A stretch of DNA of 64,000 bases from Datisca glomerata (GCA_003255025.1 QANY01008653.1:48554-112553); one strand, 5' to 3'. Positions 10,516 through 21,626 are shown, counted from the first letter of the stretch. Made by a program: numbers and translations. The notes: generated by a model not told the origin, from the sequence alone.

Positions 10516-12674
10516 AAGAGAGAGAGAGAGAGTGTGTGTGAGAGAGGGAGAGAGAGATAGAATAAGAAAGAGAGGGAGTGAGAGAGTGTGTGTGTGTGAG
10601 AGTGAGAACGAGAGAGAGAGCGAGAAAGGGAAGGGGAGAGAGGAAGGGAGGATAAGAGAGAGAGAGAGAGAATGAGATATAGAGAAATAGATAGAGAGAG
10701 GAAGAGATATGGAGAGATAGAGATTGGAAGAGAGAGACAGACGGAGATTGAGAGAATGGGAGAGAGAAAGAGAGATAGTGACAATGAGAAAGGGAGGGAG
10801 AATGAGAGAGAGATAAACTCAGAGATTTAGTGAGAGAGAGAGATAAATTCAGAGATTGAGTGAGAGAGAGAGTGAGTGAAATAGAGAGAGAGACTGAGAG
10901 AGCCAGAGATAGATAGAGAGAGAGAGAGATAGCAAGAGAAAGAGAAATAGCAAGAGAGAGAGTGATAGCAAGAGAGAAAGAGCCAGAGAGAGCTAGGGAG
11001 AGAGGGCGAGAGTGAGAGCGAGAGAGAGAGAGGGAGAGAAAGAGGGAGAGGAAGAGTGAATGAGAGAGAAAGAGGGTGAGAGAAAGATTGAGAGCGAGAG
11101 TGAGTGAGAGAGAGATAGAGAGAGTGTGTGAGAGCGAGAGAGAGAATGAGAGTGGTTGAGATAAAGAGGGAGAGAGAGAGAGACAAAGGGAGCGAGAGTG
11201 AGAGCGACAGAGAGATAGGGAGAGAGAGAGTGGAAGTGACAAAGAGAGAGAGTGAGAGATTGTGTGAGAGTGAGAGAGAGAGAATGAACGAGACAAAGAG
11301 AGAGAGTGAGAAGGAGAGAGGATAAGAGAGAGAGGGGGGGAGAGTGATAGTGAGAACGAGAGAGAGAGGAAGAGAGGATAAAAGAGAGAGAGCGACAGAA
11401 AGAGGGAGAGAGATAAATTGAGAGCGAGAGAAAGAAAGAGAAAGAGAGATAGAGAGCAAGATAGGGGGAGATAGAGAGTGCGAGAGAGAAAGGGAGGGAG
11501 AGAGGATGATAAAGGGAGAGATAGAGAGAGGGAGGGAGAGAACAAGAGTTTATGGAGAGACAGATAGTGAGAGATAGAGAGGGGAGAGAGATAATGAGAG
11601 GGAGAAGTGAGGAGAGAGAGATAAAGGGAGGGACAAATAGCGAGAGAGAACTAGGGAATGATAGAAAGAGAGAGCCAGAGGGAGCGAGATAGAGAGAGTG
11701 AGTGAGAGCGAGAATGAGAATGAGCGACAAAGAGAGGGAGAGAGAGATAAGCTGAGAGTGAAAGTGAGAGAGAGAGAGAAAGAGATAGAATGAGAGAGCG
11801 AAATAGATAGAGATTCAGAGATAGGCTGAGAGAGAGATATATAGTGAAATGGAGAGAGAAAGAGAGAGCGCGAGAGAGAGTGAGAGTGAGAGCGCGAGAG
11901 AGAATGAGAGTGATAGAAAGAAAGACCGAGAGGATGGGAGAAAGATAGAGAGAGATAGTGAGTGAGAGGGGGAGGATAGTGAGTTAGAGAGAGAGATGGA
12001 GAGAGAGATAGAGAGAGTGAGAGAGAAAGAAAGTGAGATCAAAAGAGAGAGAGAGAGATAGAGAGAGTGAGTGAGTGAGTGAGTGAGTGAGAGCGAGAGA
12101 GAGAGAGAGAGAAAGGGAGAGAGAGAGAGAGAGGGATAGAGAGAGATCGAGAGAATGAGTGTCAGACGGAGAGAGGGAGAGAGGAAGTGAGAGATAGATA
12201 GAGATAGGGAGAGGAAAAGAGGAGAAGTGAGAGAGAGAGGGAGAGAGAGAAAGAGATAGAGAGGGGAGCGAGAGAGAGAAATTGAGAGTGGGAGTGAGAA
12301 AGAGAGAGAGTTAGAGACCGAAATAGAGAGAGAGTGTGTGAGTGAGAGTGAGAGAGAGAATGAGAGTGACAGAGAGAGCAGGGGGAGAGAGAGGGAGAGA
12401 GGATGAGAGAGAGGGGGAGGGGGAGAGAAGACATGAAAAAGAGATAGAGAGTGAGAGTGAGAGGATGAGAGAATGAGAGATTAGGAGAGAGAGTGTGTGT
12501 GTGAGAGTGAAATAGAAAGAGTGAGAGAGAATAAGAGAGAGAGAGAGAGAGAGATAAATTCCTAGATAGAAAGAGAGAGCGAGAGAGAGAAAGAGATAGG
12601 CAGATATATATAGTGAGTGAGTGAGGGAGTGTGTGTGTGTCTGTGTGTCTGTGTGAGGGAGGGAGAGAGGATCA

Positions 12675-12745
<71 letters not shown>

Positions 12746-12999
12746 AGAGATAGGGAGAGAGTAGAGAGAGAGTGAGAGAGAGAGAGATTAAGAGAGAGAT
12801 AGGGAGAAAGAGAGATGGAGCGGGAGATATCGAGAGTGAGAGTGAGATTGAGAGATTGAGAGCAAGATAGAGAGATAGAGAGCGAGTGAGAGTGTGAGAG
12901 AGAATGAGAAAGAGAGAGTGAGTGAGAGTGGGAGTTAGAACGAGAGAGTGCGAGTGCGAGAGCGAGAGCGAGCGAGAGAGAAAGAGAGAGAGAGAGAGA

Positions 13000-13000
<1 letters not shown>

Positions 13001-13032
<32 letters not shown>
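13001..13032. repeat. (GT)n microsatellite
   Basis: GT tract of about 32 bp with one TA interruption near its start, flanked by GA runs on both sides. Confidence 0.95.
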
Positions 13033-13041
<9 letters not shown>

Positions 13042-14032
13042 AAGATAGATAGAGAGGGGGAGAGAGAGAGTTAAAGCGAGAATGAGAACGAGAGAGAGGG
13101 GAAGAGAGTGAGAGAGAGGAAGAAAGGATAAGAGAGAGATAAATTGAGAGCAGTAGTGAGAAAGAGGGATAGAGTGCGAGATAGATAGAGTGAGAGCGAG
13201 AGAGAGAATCGGCAAAGAGAGAGAGAGAGCGAGAGAGAGAATCGGCAAAGAGAGAGAGAGCGAGAATGAGAACGAGAGAGAAGGAGGGGGAGAGTGAGAA
13301 GGAAAAGAGGACAAGAGAGAGGGAGGGAGAGAGATAAATTTAGGGTGAGAGTTAGAGAGAGTGAGAGAGAGATAGAGAGTGAGAGTGATTGAGAGAGAGA
13401 CTAGGATAGAGGATGAGAGAGAGAGAGAGAGTGGGAGAGAGAATACGAGAGAGACAGAGAGAGAGAAAGTAAGAGATAGAGAGTGAGAGAGAGAGTAAGA
13501 GAAAGAGAGTGAGAGAGAGAGTAAGAGAAAGAGAGTGAATGAGAGAGAGTGTGTGTGACTGAGAGTGAGAGAAATAGAGATATAGATAGAGAAATAGAGA
13601 CACCGATTGAGAGAGAGAGTAAGTGGGAGTGAGAGAACAAGAGTGAGTGAGAGTCAGAGTCAGAGAGAGAGATAGAGAGATATAGAGAGCGGTTAAGAGA
13701 GAGAGAGGAAGGGGGAGAGATAGGGAGAGAATGAGATAGAGAGTGAGCTATAGAGGCAAAGAGAGGGGCATAGAGAGTGAGAGCGAGAATGAAAACGAGA
13801 GAGATAGTGAGAGAGAGAGAGAGAGGGAGGGGGGAGAGTGTGATGAAGAGAGGACAATAGAGAGAGCGTGAGAGAGAAAGAAAGAAAGAGAGAGAAATTG
13901 AGAGTGAGAGTGTGAGAGAGTGAGATAGAGAGAGCTAGAGTGAGAACGAGAGAGAGAATATGAGAGATAGAGAGGGGAGCGAGGGAGTGAGGACAAAAGA
14001 GAGAGCAAAGGAGAGTGGCTGAGTGGACCATA

Positions 14033-14066
14033 GTGTGTGTGTTTGTTTGTGTGTGTGTGTGTGTGT
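14033..14066. repeat. (GT)n tract with TTT interruptions
   Basis: GT tract with two GTTT units, preceded by a short non-repeat piece (gctgagtggaccatag). It lies about 210 bp before the AT tract at the virus junction. Confidence 0.9.
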
Positions 14067-14275
14067 AAGAGTGAGAGACAGAGACAGAGAGGAGAGAGAC
14101 AGAAAGGGGGAGAGAGAGGTAGCGAGAGAACGAGAGAGATAGACAGAGAGAGATAGCGAGAGAATCAGAGAGAGATTTAGATAGAGAGAGCGGATGAGTG
14201 AGAGAGAAAGGATGAGACAGAGAGAGAAGAGAAGAGATAGAAAGAGAGAGAAAGAGAGAGGCGTTGAGGGGGATG

Positions 14276-14309
14276 AGATATATACATATTTATATATATA
14301 TATATATAN
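14276..14309. repeat. (AT)n tract ending in an ambiguous base at the virus junction
   Basis: An AT-alternating tract with minor interruptions runs from the last GA-rich base to an N at 14309, the only N I saw. Directly after it pararetrovirus sequence begins. Integrated plant pararetroviruses have been reported next to AT dinucleotide repeats (rice tungro-like elements, florendoviruses), so the tract may mark the integration site. The N may equally mark an assembly join. Confidence 0.85.
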
Positions 14310-14777
14310 TGTGAAATTCAGAAAGCACGAAAAATATATAGGTTCGTCACAGAGACTTGATTCAATTATGCCTAATAAGGAATCATGAAATTTATTGTGT
14401 CTTTTATCACGAACACAAATTACTGTTGACGTATTAAGTCCTAGTCTTGTTGCAGGTTTTAGACCAACTTGAATTAATCCAACGTGTAAAAATTTATATT
14501 TTTCTTTATGTTTAGAAATCAAGTTGCTAGACAACAAGTTAAATGAATTATAACCTTCAGTTAAAGGTATAGCTTCTTTAAATGTTTTAACAATATAATC
14601 AGAAGCAAAATCAAAAGTGCCTTTCTTCTTATAAACAGATGTAGAACTGGGAAGTTTCCAGTTTTGTAGAGTATTTTCAATATTTTCAGAAATCATAATT
14701 TCTTTATTAGCATTGCCCCTACTACCTCTATCAGTAGATTGATATCTACCTGATAAGGCTCTACTCAACCTATTCAT
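14310..14777 (-). pseudogene. Movement protein (30K superfamily), N-terminal half, pararetroviral
   Basis: An ATG-started frame of 156 codons stays open until it runs into the AT tract and GA satellite, where it continues as meaningless Tyr/Ile then Ser/Leu repeats. Visible marks of the caulimovirid movement protein are NTLQNWKLPSS near residue 35, the strand FLHVGLIQVGLKP near residue 95, then GLNTS, VRDKRHNKFHDSLLG around residues 120-135, and SSLCDEPIYFSCFLNF at the break. In intact viruses these proteins form tubules through plasmodesmata for cell-to-cell spread. Full domains are roughly twice this length, so this copy is truncated and should be non-functional. No stop interrupts the remaining part, which suggests a fairly recent or lightly decayed insertion. 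Confidence 0.85.
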
Positions 14778-15080
14778 AAGGTCTATCGATCACTGTCAAC
14801 GACTTACGCCAAATTCCTAACACGCCTAGTCACCGGCTTCAACAGGAATATCCTGGCTACGCGACTTGGGGTTTCACGATAGCACTTATAAACAGATACG
14901 TAGATCCTTATCTAGTAAATACTAATTTACTGGTAAAGTAGTTAAACTGTCATAATAACTTTAATAGAAATCACCAAAGATTATTAATAACACAAAAATA
15001 GTATTATTGCATATATGAAAAATACAAATTGTAACGTACTTCTAGCCTACATATTGTATGTGGATAGCACACTTACCTCA

Positions 15081-15096
15081 AATGGATCTGATACCA
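15081..15096 (-). other. tRNA-Met primer-binding site
   Basis: The minus strand reads TGGTATCAGATCCATT. Plant pararetroviruses prime minus-strand synthesis with initiator tRNA-Met, whose 3' end is complementary to TGGTATCAGAGCC. Twelve of the first thirteen bases match, with T for G at the eleventh base. It lies between the TATA box and the movement-protein start, as expected. Confidence 0.88.
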
Positions 15097-15139
15097 CTCA
15101 GTACACACTAGTATTAACACTCAGTACACACCAGTATTA
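15095..15139. repeat. Two 22-bp direct repeats overlapping the primer-binding site
   Basis: Units at 15095-15116 and 15118-15139 (cactcagtacacacYagtatta) differ at one base. The first unit overlaps the start of the primer-binding site by two bases. It could be a replication slippage duplication or a repair scar. Confidence 0.85.
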
Positions 15140-15261
15140 CATCAACCTTTTATATGAGGAAATTTACAAAAGTAGGCAGCGGAATATTACAAGGGGGAGA
15201 TATAATCTCAATATGAGGAGAAGGTTAAGGTCTTGGATGCCCTCTCTGCTTGTGATGGATA

Positions 15262-15273
15262 CCCTTTTATAGG
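15262..15273 (-). promoter_or_regulatory. TATA box of the pararetroviral promoter
   Basis: The minus strand reads CCTATAAAAGGG, a strong plant-type TATA box. A start site about 25-30 bases downstream would fall near 15235, some 140 nt before the primer-binding site. Transcription would run leftward, toward the movement-protein remnant. Confidence 0.72.
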
Positions 15274-15393
15274 CAAAGTCGAAGCCTCCAGATGCTAAAA
15301 AGTCTTCCGACTTCATCTTGGTCTTCAATAAGTGAGTGGGTGGCATAGTGCATGCACACATGTCCATTATAATGGCTTATTATATCAGCACAT

Positions 15394-15400
15394 TCGTCAG
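15394..15400 (-). promoter_or_regulatory. TGACG (as-1-like) motif
   Basis: The minus strand reads CTGACGA about 125 bases upstream of the TATA box. TGACG is the core bound by TGA-class bZIP factors in the CaMV 35S as-1 element, where two copies are present. Only one clear copy is visible here, so the call is tentative. Confidence 0.35.
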
Positions 15401-15422
15401 CTAGCATGATTGACATGGGTTG

Positions 15423-15902
15423 TTAATCCTCATAAGGATCTTGGGAATCTTGCATAGGATCTGACTGTCGACTCACCATATCAGTGTCATCAGAATCAGA
15501 TTCCTGTAAAATTTCTTTTAATTGCGCCTTGAGATCTGATTTTGATGAAGACGCTAATAATTCCCTCAATAGTTCAGCCACATCCTTCTTAGGACTCAGA
15601 GGAGGTGGTGGAGGTTCCAGATTATTTAATCCTTTTTTAGAGAACACGGAGGCTTCTGCAAAGAAGTCAAATTTATCCCACCATTTGATTAAAATTCTTC
15701 TTCCCAAATAAGGGATATGGGTAATAATATCTCCAAATTTTCGAAGAGGCATTTTGGAGATGGTAACATCCCATTTAACAATCCGCAGTACTTGAAAAAG
15801 TACTGCAAACTGTATTATGTGATTTTTTAAAGACACAATTGTTTTTGCGAAATTATCATAAATTGTTCTGATTTTATCAGGAAGAGTTATGGGATGAACT
15901 CC
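15423..15902 (-). pseudogene. C-terminal part of a pararetroviral ORF, interrupted by a stop
   Basis: An open frame with no internal stop of about 160 codons ends at TAA (15423-15425) just upstream of the control region. Visible features are a basic hydrophobic segment ending IPYLGRRILIKWWDKFDFF, then a Pro-rich stretch (EPPPPPLSP), a lysine/leucine-rich possible coiled-coil, and an acidic tail (ESDSDDTDM to PYED). The IKWWDKF block resembles the C-terminal domain I associate with plant pararetroviral proteins, from general knowledge rather than a search. A TGA at 15903-15905 interrupts what looks like the same frame, which continues a few codons to the satellite edge. It could be the end of the polyprotein or of a second ORF. 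The start codon usually assigned (GTG at 15834) is not credible; the true N-terminus is missing. Confidence 0.65.
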
Positions 15903-16068
15903 TCAATTATTGAACCACATTAAAAACACTCTCTCTCTCCCCCTCACTCTCACTTAATCTCTCTCTCTTTCATTCACTCTCTCTGCAACTCTCGTTCTCT
16001 TTCCCACCCTTTATCACTCTCCCTCCCTCTCGCTCCCTCTCTCTCTAATTCTCTCTCTGCTACTCTTG

Positions 16069-18407
16069 TTCTCTTTCCCACTCTCATTCTCTCACCCTCT
16101 CTCTCTCTTACTACCACTCTCTCTCACTCTCTCATTTTCTCACACTCTCCCACTCTTTTTCCCTCTCTCTCTCTCTTACCCTCTCTCTTTTTCCCACACA
16201 CACTCTCTCTCATTCTCTCTCTCTCAATCTCTCCTTCACTCTCCCTCTCACACACACTGAATTTCTCTTTATATCTCTCTGTCTCTCTATCTCACTCTTT
16301 CTCTCACTCTCTCTCCCTGACTCTCTCTCTCACTCTCAATCTCAATCGCACTCTCATTTTCTGGCTCTCTCTCTTACTCTCTCTCACTTACTCTCTCTTG
16401 GTCCACATTTTCTCAAACACTCTCTCTCTTTCGTCCTCTCTCTCATTCTGTCTCTCTCTCGCACACTCTCGTTCTTTCTCTCTCTCTCACTCTCACTCTC
16501 TCTCTCACTCTCTCTCTCTCACTCTCCCTCATTCTCTCTCACTCACTCACTCTCACTCTCTCTCGCTCTCTCTCTCTGTCTTTCTATCTGTCTCACTCTC
16601 TCCCTCTCTCTATCTCTCTCACTCTCTCTCACATTCACTCCGTCTCGCTCTCACATCCTCTCAGTCTCTCTCCCCCTCTCTCTCGCTCTCTCTATCTCTC
16701 TCCCTGTCTCTCATTCTCCCTCCCTCTCTTGCTCTCATTCTCTCATTATCTTCCTCTCTCTCTCATTAGCTCTCACTCTCTCTCTTGCTCTCTCTCTCTC
16801 GCTTTCCCTCTTTCTCTCACCCTCAATCATTCTCTCTCTCTCTCATACTCCATCCCTCTATTTCTCTTATTCTCTCTCTATCTTCCTCTCTCTTTCTTTC
16901 TCTCTCGTCCTCTCACTCTCTCTCTTGCTCTCCCTCTCTCCCCCTGTCTCTCTTGCTCTCCCTCTCTCTCCCCCTCTCTCTCTTACTCTCCCTCTCTCTC
17001 CCTCAATCATTTTCTCTCTTTATCTCTCTTTCTCTCACTTCCCCCTCTCTCTCTCTCTTGTTCTCTCTTTCTCTCTTTCTCTCTATCTTTCTCTCTCTCT
17101 CCCCCTCTCACTCTCTCTACCTCTCTCTCACTCTCTTTATCTCTCTCTCTCTCTCACTCTCTCTATCTCTCATACACATTCTCTCTCTCACTCTCTTTCT
17201 CTCTCTCTTTCTCTCTCTCACTCTCACCCGCTCTCTCCCTCTCCTCCCTCTCTCTCTCGCTCTCTCTTTCTCTCTCTCACACAACGTTTTCTTGCACATT
17301 CTCTCTCTCTTCCTCTCTCGTTCTCTCTCTCTCTCGTTCTCTCTCTCCCTCATACTGTCTCCCTTACTCACGCACTCTCTCTCTCACTCTCTTTCTCTCT
17401 CTTCTCTCACTCTCCCTCATTCTCTCTCACTCACTCTCTCTCACTCTCTCTCGCACTCTCTCTCTCTCATTATCTTTATCTCTCTCCCTATCTCTCTCTC
17501 TATCACTCTCTATCACTCTCTCCCACTCTCTCTCTCACTGTCACTCTCACTCTCACACTCTCTCTTTCTATCTCGCTCAATTTATCTTTATGACTCTCTC
17601 TTTTCTTTGTCTCTCTCTCTATCTCCCTCCCTATCTCTCTCTCCCTCTCTGTCTCTCTCTCACTCTTGTTCTCTTTCCTACTCTCTCTCTCCCACTCTTG
17701 TTCGCTTTCCCACTCTCTCTCCCTCTCCGTCTCTCTCTCACTCTCTATCTCTCTCACCCCCTCTTCCACTCCCACTCTCTCTCGCTCTCTCATTTTCTCA
17801 CTCTCTCCCTCTCCCTCTCTCCCTCCCCCTCTCTCCCTCTCCCTCTCCCTCTCTCTCATTCTCTCTCTTGTTCTCTCTCCCACTCTCGTTCTCTCACCCT
17901 CCCTTTCCCTCCCTCTCTTTATCTCTCTATCAGTCTTTCTCTCACACTCCCACTCACTCTCCTTTCTTTGGCTCTCTCATTTTCTCACTCTCTTCCTCTC
18001 TCTTTCCCTCTCCCTCTCCCTCTCTCCCTCTCTCCCTCTCTCCCTCTCTCTTATTTTCTCTTTCCCTCTAACTTTCTCAATCTATCTCTCTCTCTCACTC
18101 TCTCACGATCACTCGTTCTCTCATTTTCTCGCTCTCTCTACTCTCTCTCGCTCTCTCAATTACTCTCTCTCTCATTTTCTCTCTCTCTCTCTCTCTCATT
18201 TACTCTCTCTCTCTCTCACTCTTTCTCTCTCATTCTCTCACTCTCCGCACTCACTCTCTCTCACTCTCACTTATTCTCTCTCACACACTCCCTCCCACTC
18301 TCCCTTATTCTTTCTCACTCACTCCCTCTCACTCTCTCTCCCTCTCTCTATGTTTCTCTCTCTCTTTCTATCTTTCTAACTCTCTCACTCACTCTCACTT
18401 TCTCGCC

Positions 18408-18444
<37 letters not shown>

Positions 18445-21100
18445 ACTCTCTCTCACTCTCACTCTCTCTACCTCTCACATTTTCTCAATCTCTCTCTCTC
18501 GTTCTCCATCCCACTATTTCTCTCATTCTCTCTCTCTCTATCTTCCTTTATCTCTCTCTTTCTCTCTCGTTCTCTCACTCTCTCTCTTGCTCTCTCACTC
18601 TCTTTCTCTCTCTCTCTCTTGCTTTCCCCCTCTCACACTCTTGCCCTCCCTCTCTCTCCCTCAATCATTCTCTCTCTCTCTATCTAACTCTCTCACTCGC
18701 TCACACTCTCTCTCACTCACTCTATCTCTGCCTCACACACACACACACTCTCTCTCTCTCACTCTCACTCAATTTCATTCTCTTTCGCTCTCTGATTTTC
18801 TCAATCTCTCTCTCTCTCTCCTGCTCTCTCTCTCTCTCATTCACTCTCCCTCTCCTACTCTCGTTCTCTCTCCCTCTCTTTGTCTCTCTCTGACTCTCTT
18901 TGTCTTTCACACACACTCTCTATATCTCGCTTTCAATCTTCCTCAATCATTCTCTCTCTCTATCTCTTTCACACACACACACACTCTCTTTCTCTCTCTC
19001 TCTTACACATATACACACACACTCTCTCTCTCCCTCACTCTCACTTAATCTCTCTCTTTCTCTCTCATTCACTCTCTCTTTCTCTCTCATTCACTCTCTC
19101 TCCAACTCTCGTTCTCTTTCCCACTCTTTCTCTCTCTCACACACTGTCTTTGTCTCTCTCACACACTCTCTCTATCTCGCTCTCACTCTCATTCTTTATC
19201 GCTCTCTTGATTTCTCACTCTCTCGCTCATTCTCTGTTTATCTTTCTCTCTCTCTCTCACTCTCTCTCACTCTCTCTCCCGCTCTCACACACACACTCTC
19301 TCTATCACTCTCTCTCATCCTCACCCTTTATCACACTCCCTCCCTCTCTCTCCCTCTCTCTCTCGCATTCTCTCTCTGCTACTCTTGTTCTCTTTCCCAC
19401 TCTCATTCTCTGACCCTCTCTCTCTCTCTCTCTTACTACCACTCTCTTTCACTCTCTCATTTTCTCATACTCTCCCACTCTTTTTCCTTCTCTCTCTCTC
19501 TTACCCTCTCTCTTTTTCCCACTCTCTCTCTCTCATTCTCTCTCTCTCGTTCTCTCTTTTTCTCTCCCTCTTAGACTCTCTCTCTCTCCCTCTCACTCAC
19601 TCTGAATTTCTCTCTATATCTCTCTATCTCACTCTTTCTCTCACTCTCTCTCTCCCTTCCTCTCTCTCTCTCACTCTCAATCTCACACACTCTCTCTCTT
19701 TCGCCCTCTCGGTCATTGTGTCTCTCTCTCGCACTCTCTCGTTCTTTCTCTCTCTCTCACTCTCACTCTCTCTCTCATTCTCTCTCTCTCACTCTCCCTG
19801 ATTCTCTCTCACTCACTCACTCTCACTCTCTCTCGCTCTCTCTCTCTTTGTCTTTCTATCTGTCTCACTCTCTCCCTCTCTCTATCTCTCTCACTCTCAC
19901 TCACATTCACTGTCTCTCTCTCACATCCTCTCAGTCTCTCTCCCCCTCTCTCTCTCGCTCTCTCTCTATCTCTCTCCCTCTCTCTCGTTCTCCCCCTCTC
20001 TCTCTCACTCTCACTCACATTCACTGTCTCTCTCTCACATCCTCTCAGCTCTCTCTCTCACATTCACTCTCCCTCTCCCACTCTCGTTCTTTCTCCCACT
20101 ATTTCTCTCTCTCGCAGACTCTCTTTGTCTCTCACACACACTGTCTCTATCTCGCTCTCGCTCTTCCTCAATCATTCTCTCTCTATCTCTCTCTCACTCA
20201 CTCACTCTCTCTCTTCACTCACTCACTCTCTCTCTCTTTCTCTCTCTCTGTCTTACATACACACTCTCTCTTTCTCTCTCTCTCTCACTCTCATTTAATC
20301 TCACTCTCTTTCGCTCTTTGATTTTCTCAATCTCTCTCTCTCTTTCTTTCTCTCCTGCTCTCTCTCTCTCATTTACTCTCTCTCATTTACTCTCTCTCCC
20401 TCCCACTCTCGTTCTCTTTCCCACACACACTCTCTCATACTCTCATTGTCTCTCACACACTCTCTCTATCTCGCTCTCACTCTTTATCGCTTTCTTGATT
20501 TCTCACTCTCTCACTCTCCCTCTCTCTCTCGCTCATTCTCTGTTTATCTTTCTCTATCACTCTCTCTATCTCTCACTCCCTCTCCCGCTCTCACTCTCTC
20601 TATCACTCTATCTCACCCCCACCCTTTATCACTCTCCCTCTCTCTCCCCCCCTCTCTCATTCTCTCTCTGCTACTTTTGTTCTCTTTACCACTCTCATTC
20701 TCTCACCCTGTCTCTCTCTTACTACCACTCTCTATCACACTCCCACTCTCTCTCACTCTTTCATTTGCTTACACTCTCCCTCTCTTTTTCCCTCTCTCTC
20801 TCTCTTACCTTCTCTCTCTTTCTCCAACTCTCTCTCTCTCGTTCTCTCTCTCTTGTTCTCTCTTTCTCTCTCTCCCTCTCAGACTCACTCTCTCCCTCTC
20901 ACTCACTCTCAATTTCACTCTATATCTCTCTATCTCACTCTTTCTCTCTCTCTCTCTCTCCCTTCCTCTCTCTCACTCTCAATCTCACTCGCACTCTCAT
21001 TTTCTGGCTCACTCTCTTACTCTCTCTCACTTACTCTCTCTCATTTACTCTCTCTTAGTCCACATTTTCTCGCACTCTCTCTCTCTTTCTTCCTCTCTCT
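16069..21100. repeat. Block family with 'gctactyttgttctctt' markers
   Basis: A diagnostic string (gctactYttgttctcttt, then ccactctcattctct, then ttactaccactctct) starts at 16069, 19378 and 20670. The word agtccacattttctc follows near 16400 (as tggtccac) and 21056. These define three related blocks with spacings of 3309 and 1292 bp. The second and third are the ones matched in inverse orientation at 61.1-61.8 kb. Confidence 0.75.
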
Positions 21101-21626
21101 CTCTCATTCTATCTCTCTCTTTCTCATTCAATTTCTCTCTCACTTACTCTCACATTCTATCTCTCTCACTCTTTATCGCTCTCTTGATTTCTCACACTCT
21201 CTCAATCATTCTCTCTCTCTCTCTCGCTCACTCGCTCTCTCTCTCTCTCCTTCTCTCTCACACACAAACACTATCTCCCTCACTCTCTCTCTCAATCTTA
21301 GTCTCTTTCGCTCTCTCTCTCCCACTCTCACTCTCTCACCCTCTCTCTCTCACTCTCTCTCACCCTCCCTCATTCTCTCTTAGTCACTCTATCACACTCT
21401 TTCTCACACCCACACTCTCTCTCTTTCTCTGTCTCTCTCTCACTCTCTCTCACTCCCACTCTCTCTCACTCTCTCATTTTCTAACACACACTATCTCTCT
21501 TATTCTCTCTCTCAATCTTTCTCTCTCTCAAGCTCTCTCTCTCCCTCTTACTCTCTCTGTCTCTCTCACTCTCACTCTCTCTATCTCACACAAAAACACA
21601 CACACACTCTCCCTTTCTCTCCCTCT

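Larger units (their letters stand above)
7923..14275. repeat. GA-rich satellite block, left arm, part 3
   Basis: Continuous purine-rich + strand with GT tracts at 8781-8802, 10303-10355, 13001-13032 and 14033-14066 and an AT tract at about 10220-10234. The first 2.5 kb repeats the order of markers seen at 3811-6400. A third, partial copy of one marker set (gaataagaaagagagggagt) starts at 10560, about 1.55 kb after the second. No gene is seen. The minus-strand frames of up to 600 codons are translated (CT)n. Confidence 0.9.
14778..15422 (-). promoter_or_regulatory. Pararetroviral intergenic and leader region
   Basis: Non-coding stretch between the upstream ORF stop and the movement-protein start. 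Read on the minus strand it contains a TGACG motif (15395-15399), a TATA box (15264-15271), a 23-bp-period duplication (15095-15139), a primer-binding site (15081-15096) and an AT-rich leader of about 300 nt. The order matches the control region of plant pararetroviruses. Two short open frames within it (15015-15272 on +, 15164-15367 on -) look accidental. Confidence 0.75.
14310..15925 (-). mobile_element. Endogenous pararetrovirus fragment (Caulimoviridae, florendovirus-like)
   Basis: A 1.6-kb island of unique sequence on the minus strand. In viral order it holds the C-terminal part of one ORF (15902 to 15423), an intergenic region with TGACG, TATA and tRNA-Met primer-binding site motifs, and the first half of a movement protein (14777 to 14310). 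That order, an ORF end then control region, primer site and movement-protein start, is what the junction region of a circular Caulimoviridae genome looks like. Both ends are cut: by an AT tract on the left and CT satellite on the right. No reverse transcriptase, coat protein or protease is present. The family is well supported; the genus is a guess from general resemblance. Confidence 0.82.

Noticed and set aside
13935..14309. Apparent extension of the movement-protein frame into 13935-14309
   Set aside because: Beyond the N the frame encodes Tyr/Ile from (AT)n and then Ser/Leu from (CT)n. It is read-through into satellite, not viral protein.
15164..15367. 67-codon minus frame in the viral control region
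   Set aside because: It spans the TATA box and predicted start site and has no recognisable domain; most likely accidental.
15834..15836. GTG as a start codon of the viral ORF tail
   Set aside because: The frame stays open upstream with similar character and is broken at a TGA, so the GTG is an internal valine codon rather than a start.
16729..18687. Very long open frames on the CT strand (up to 675 codons here and elsewhere), rich in Ser/Leu/His/Thr
   Set aside because: Translated (CT)n and (CA)n contain no stop codons in any frame. The same DNA is open in two or three frames at once, and composition follows the dinucleotides exactly. None has domains, start context or any sign of codon choice.
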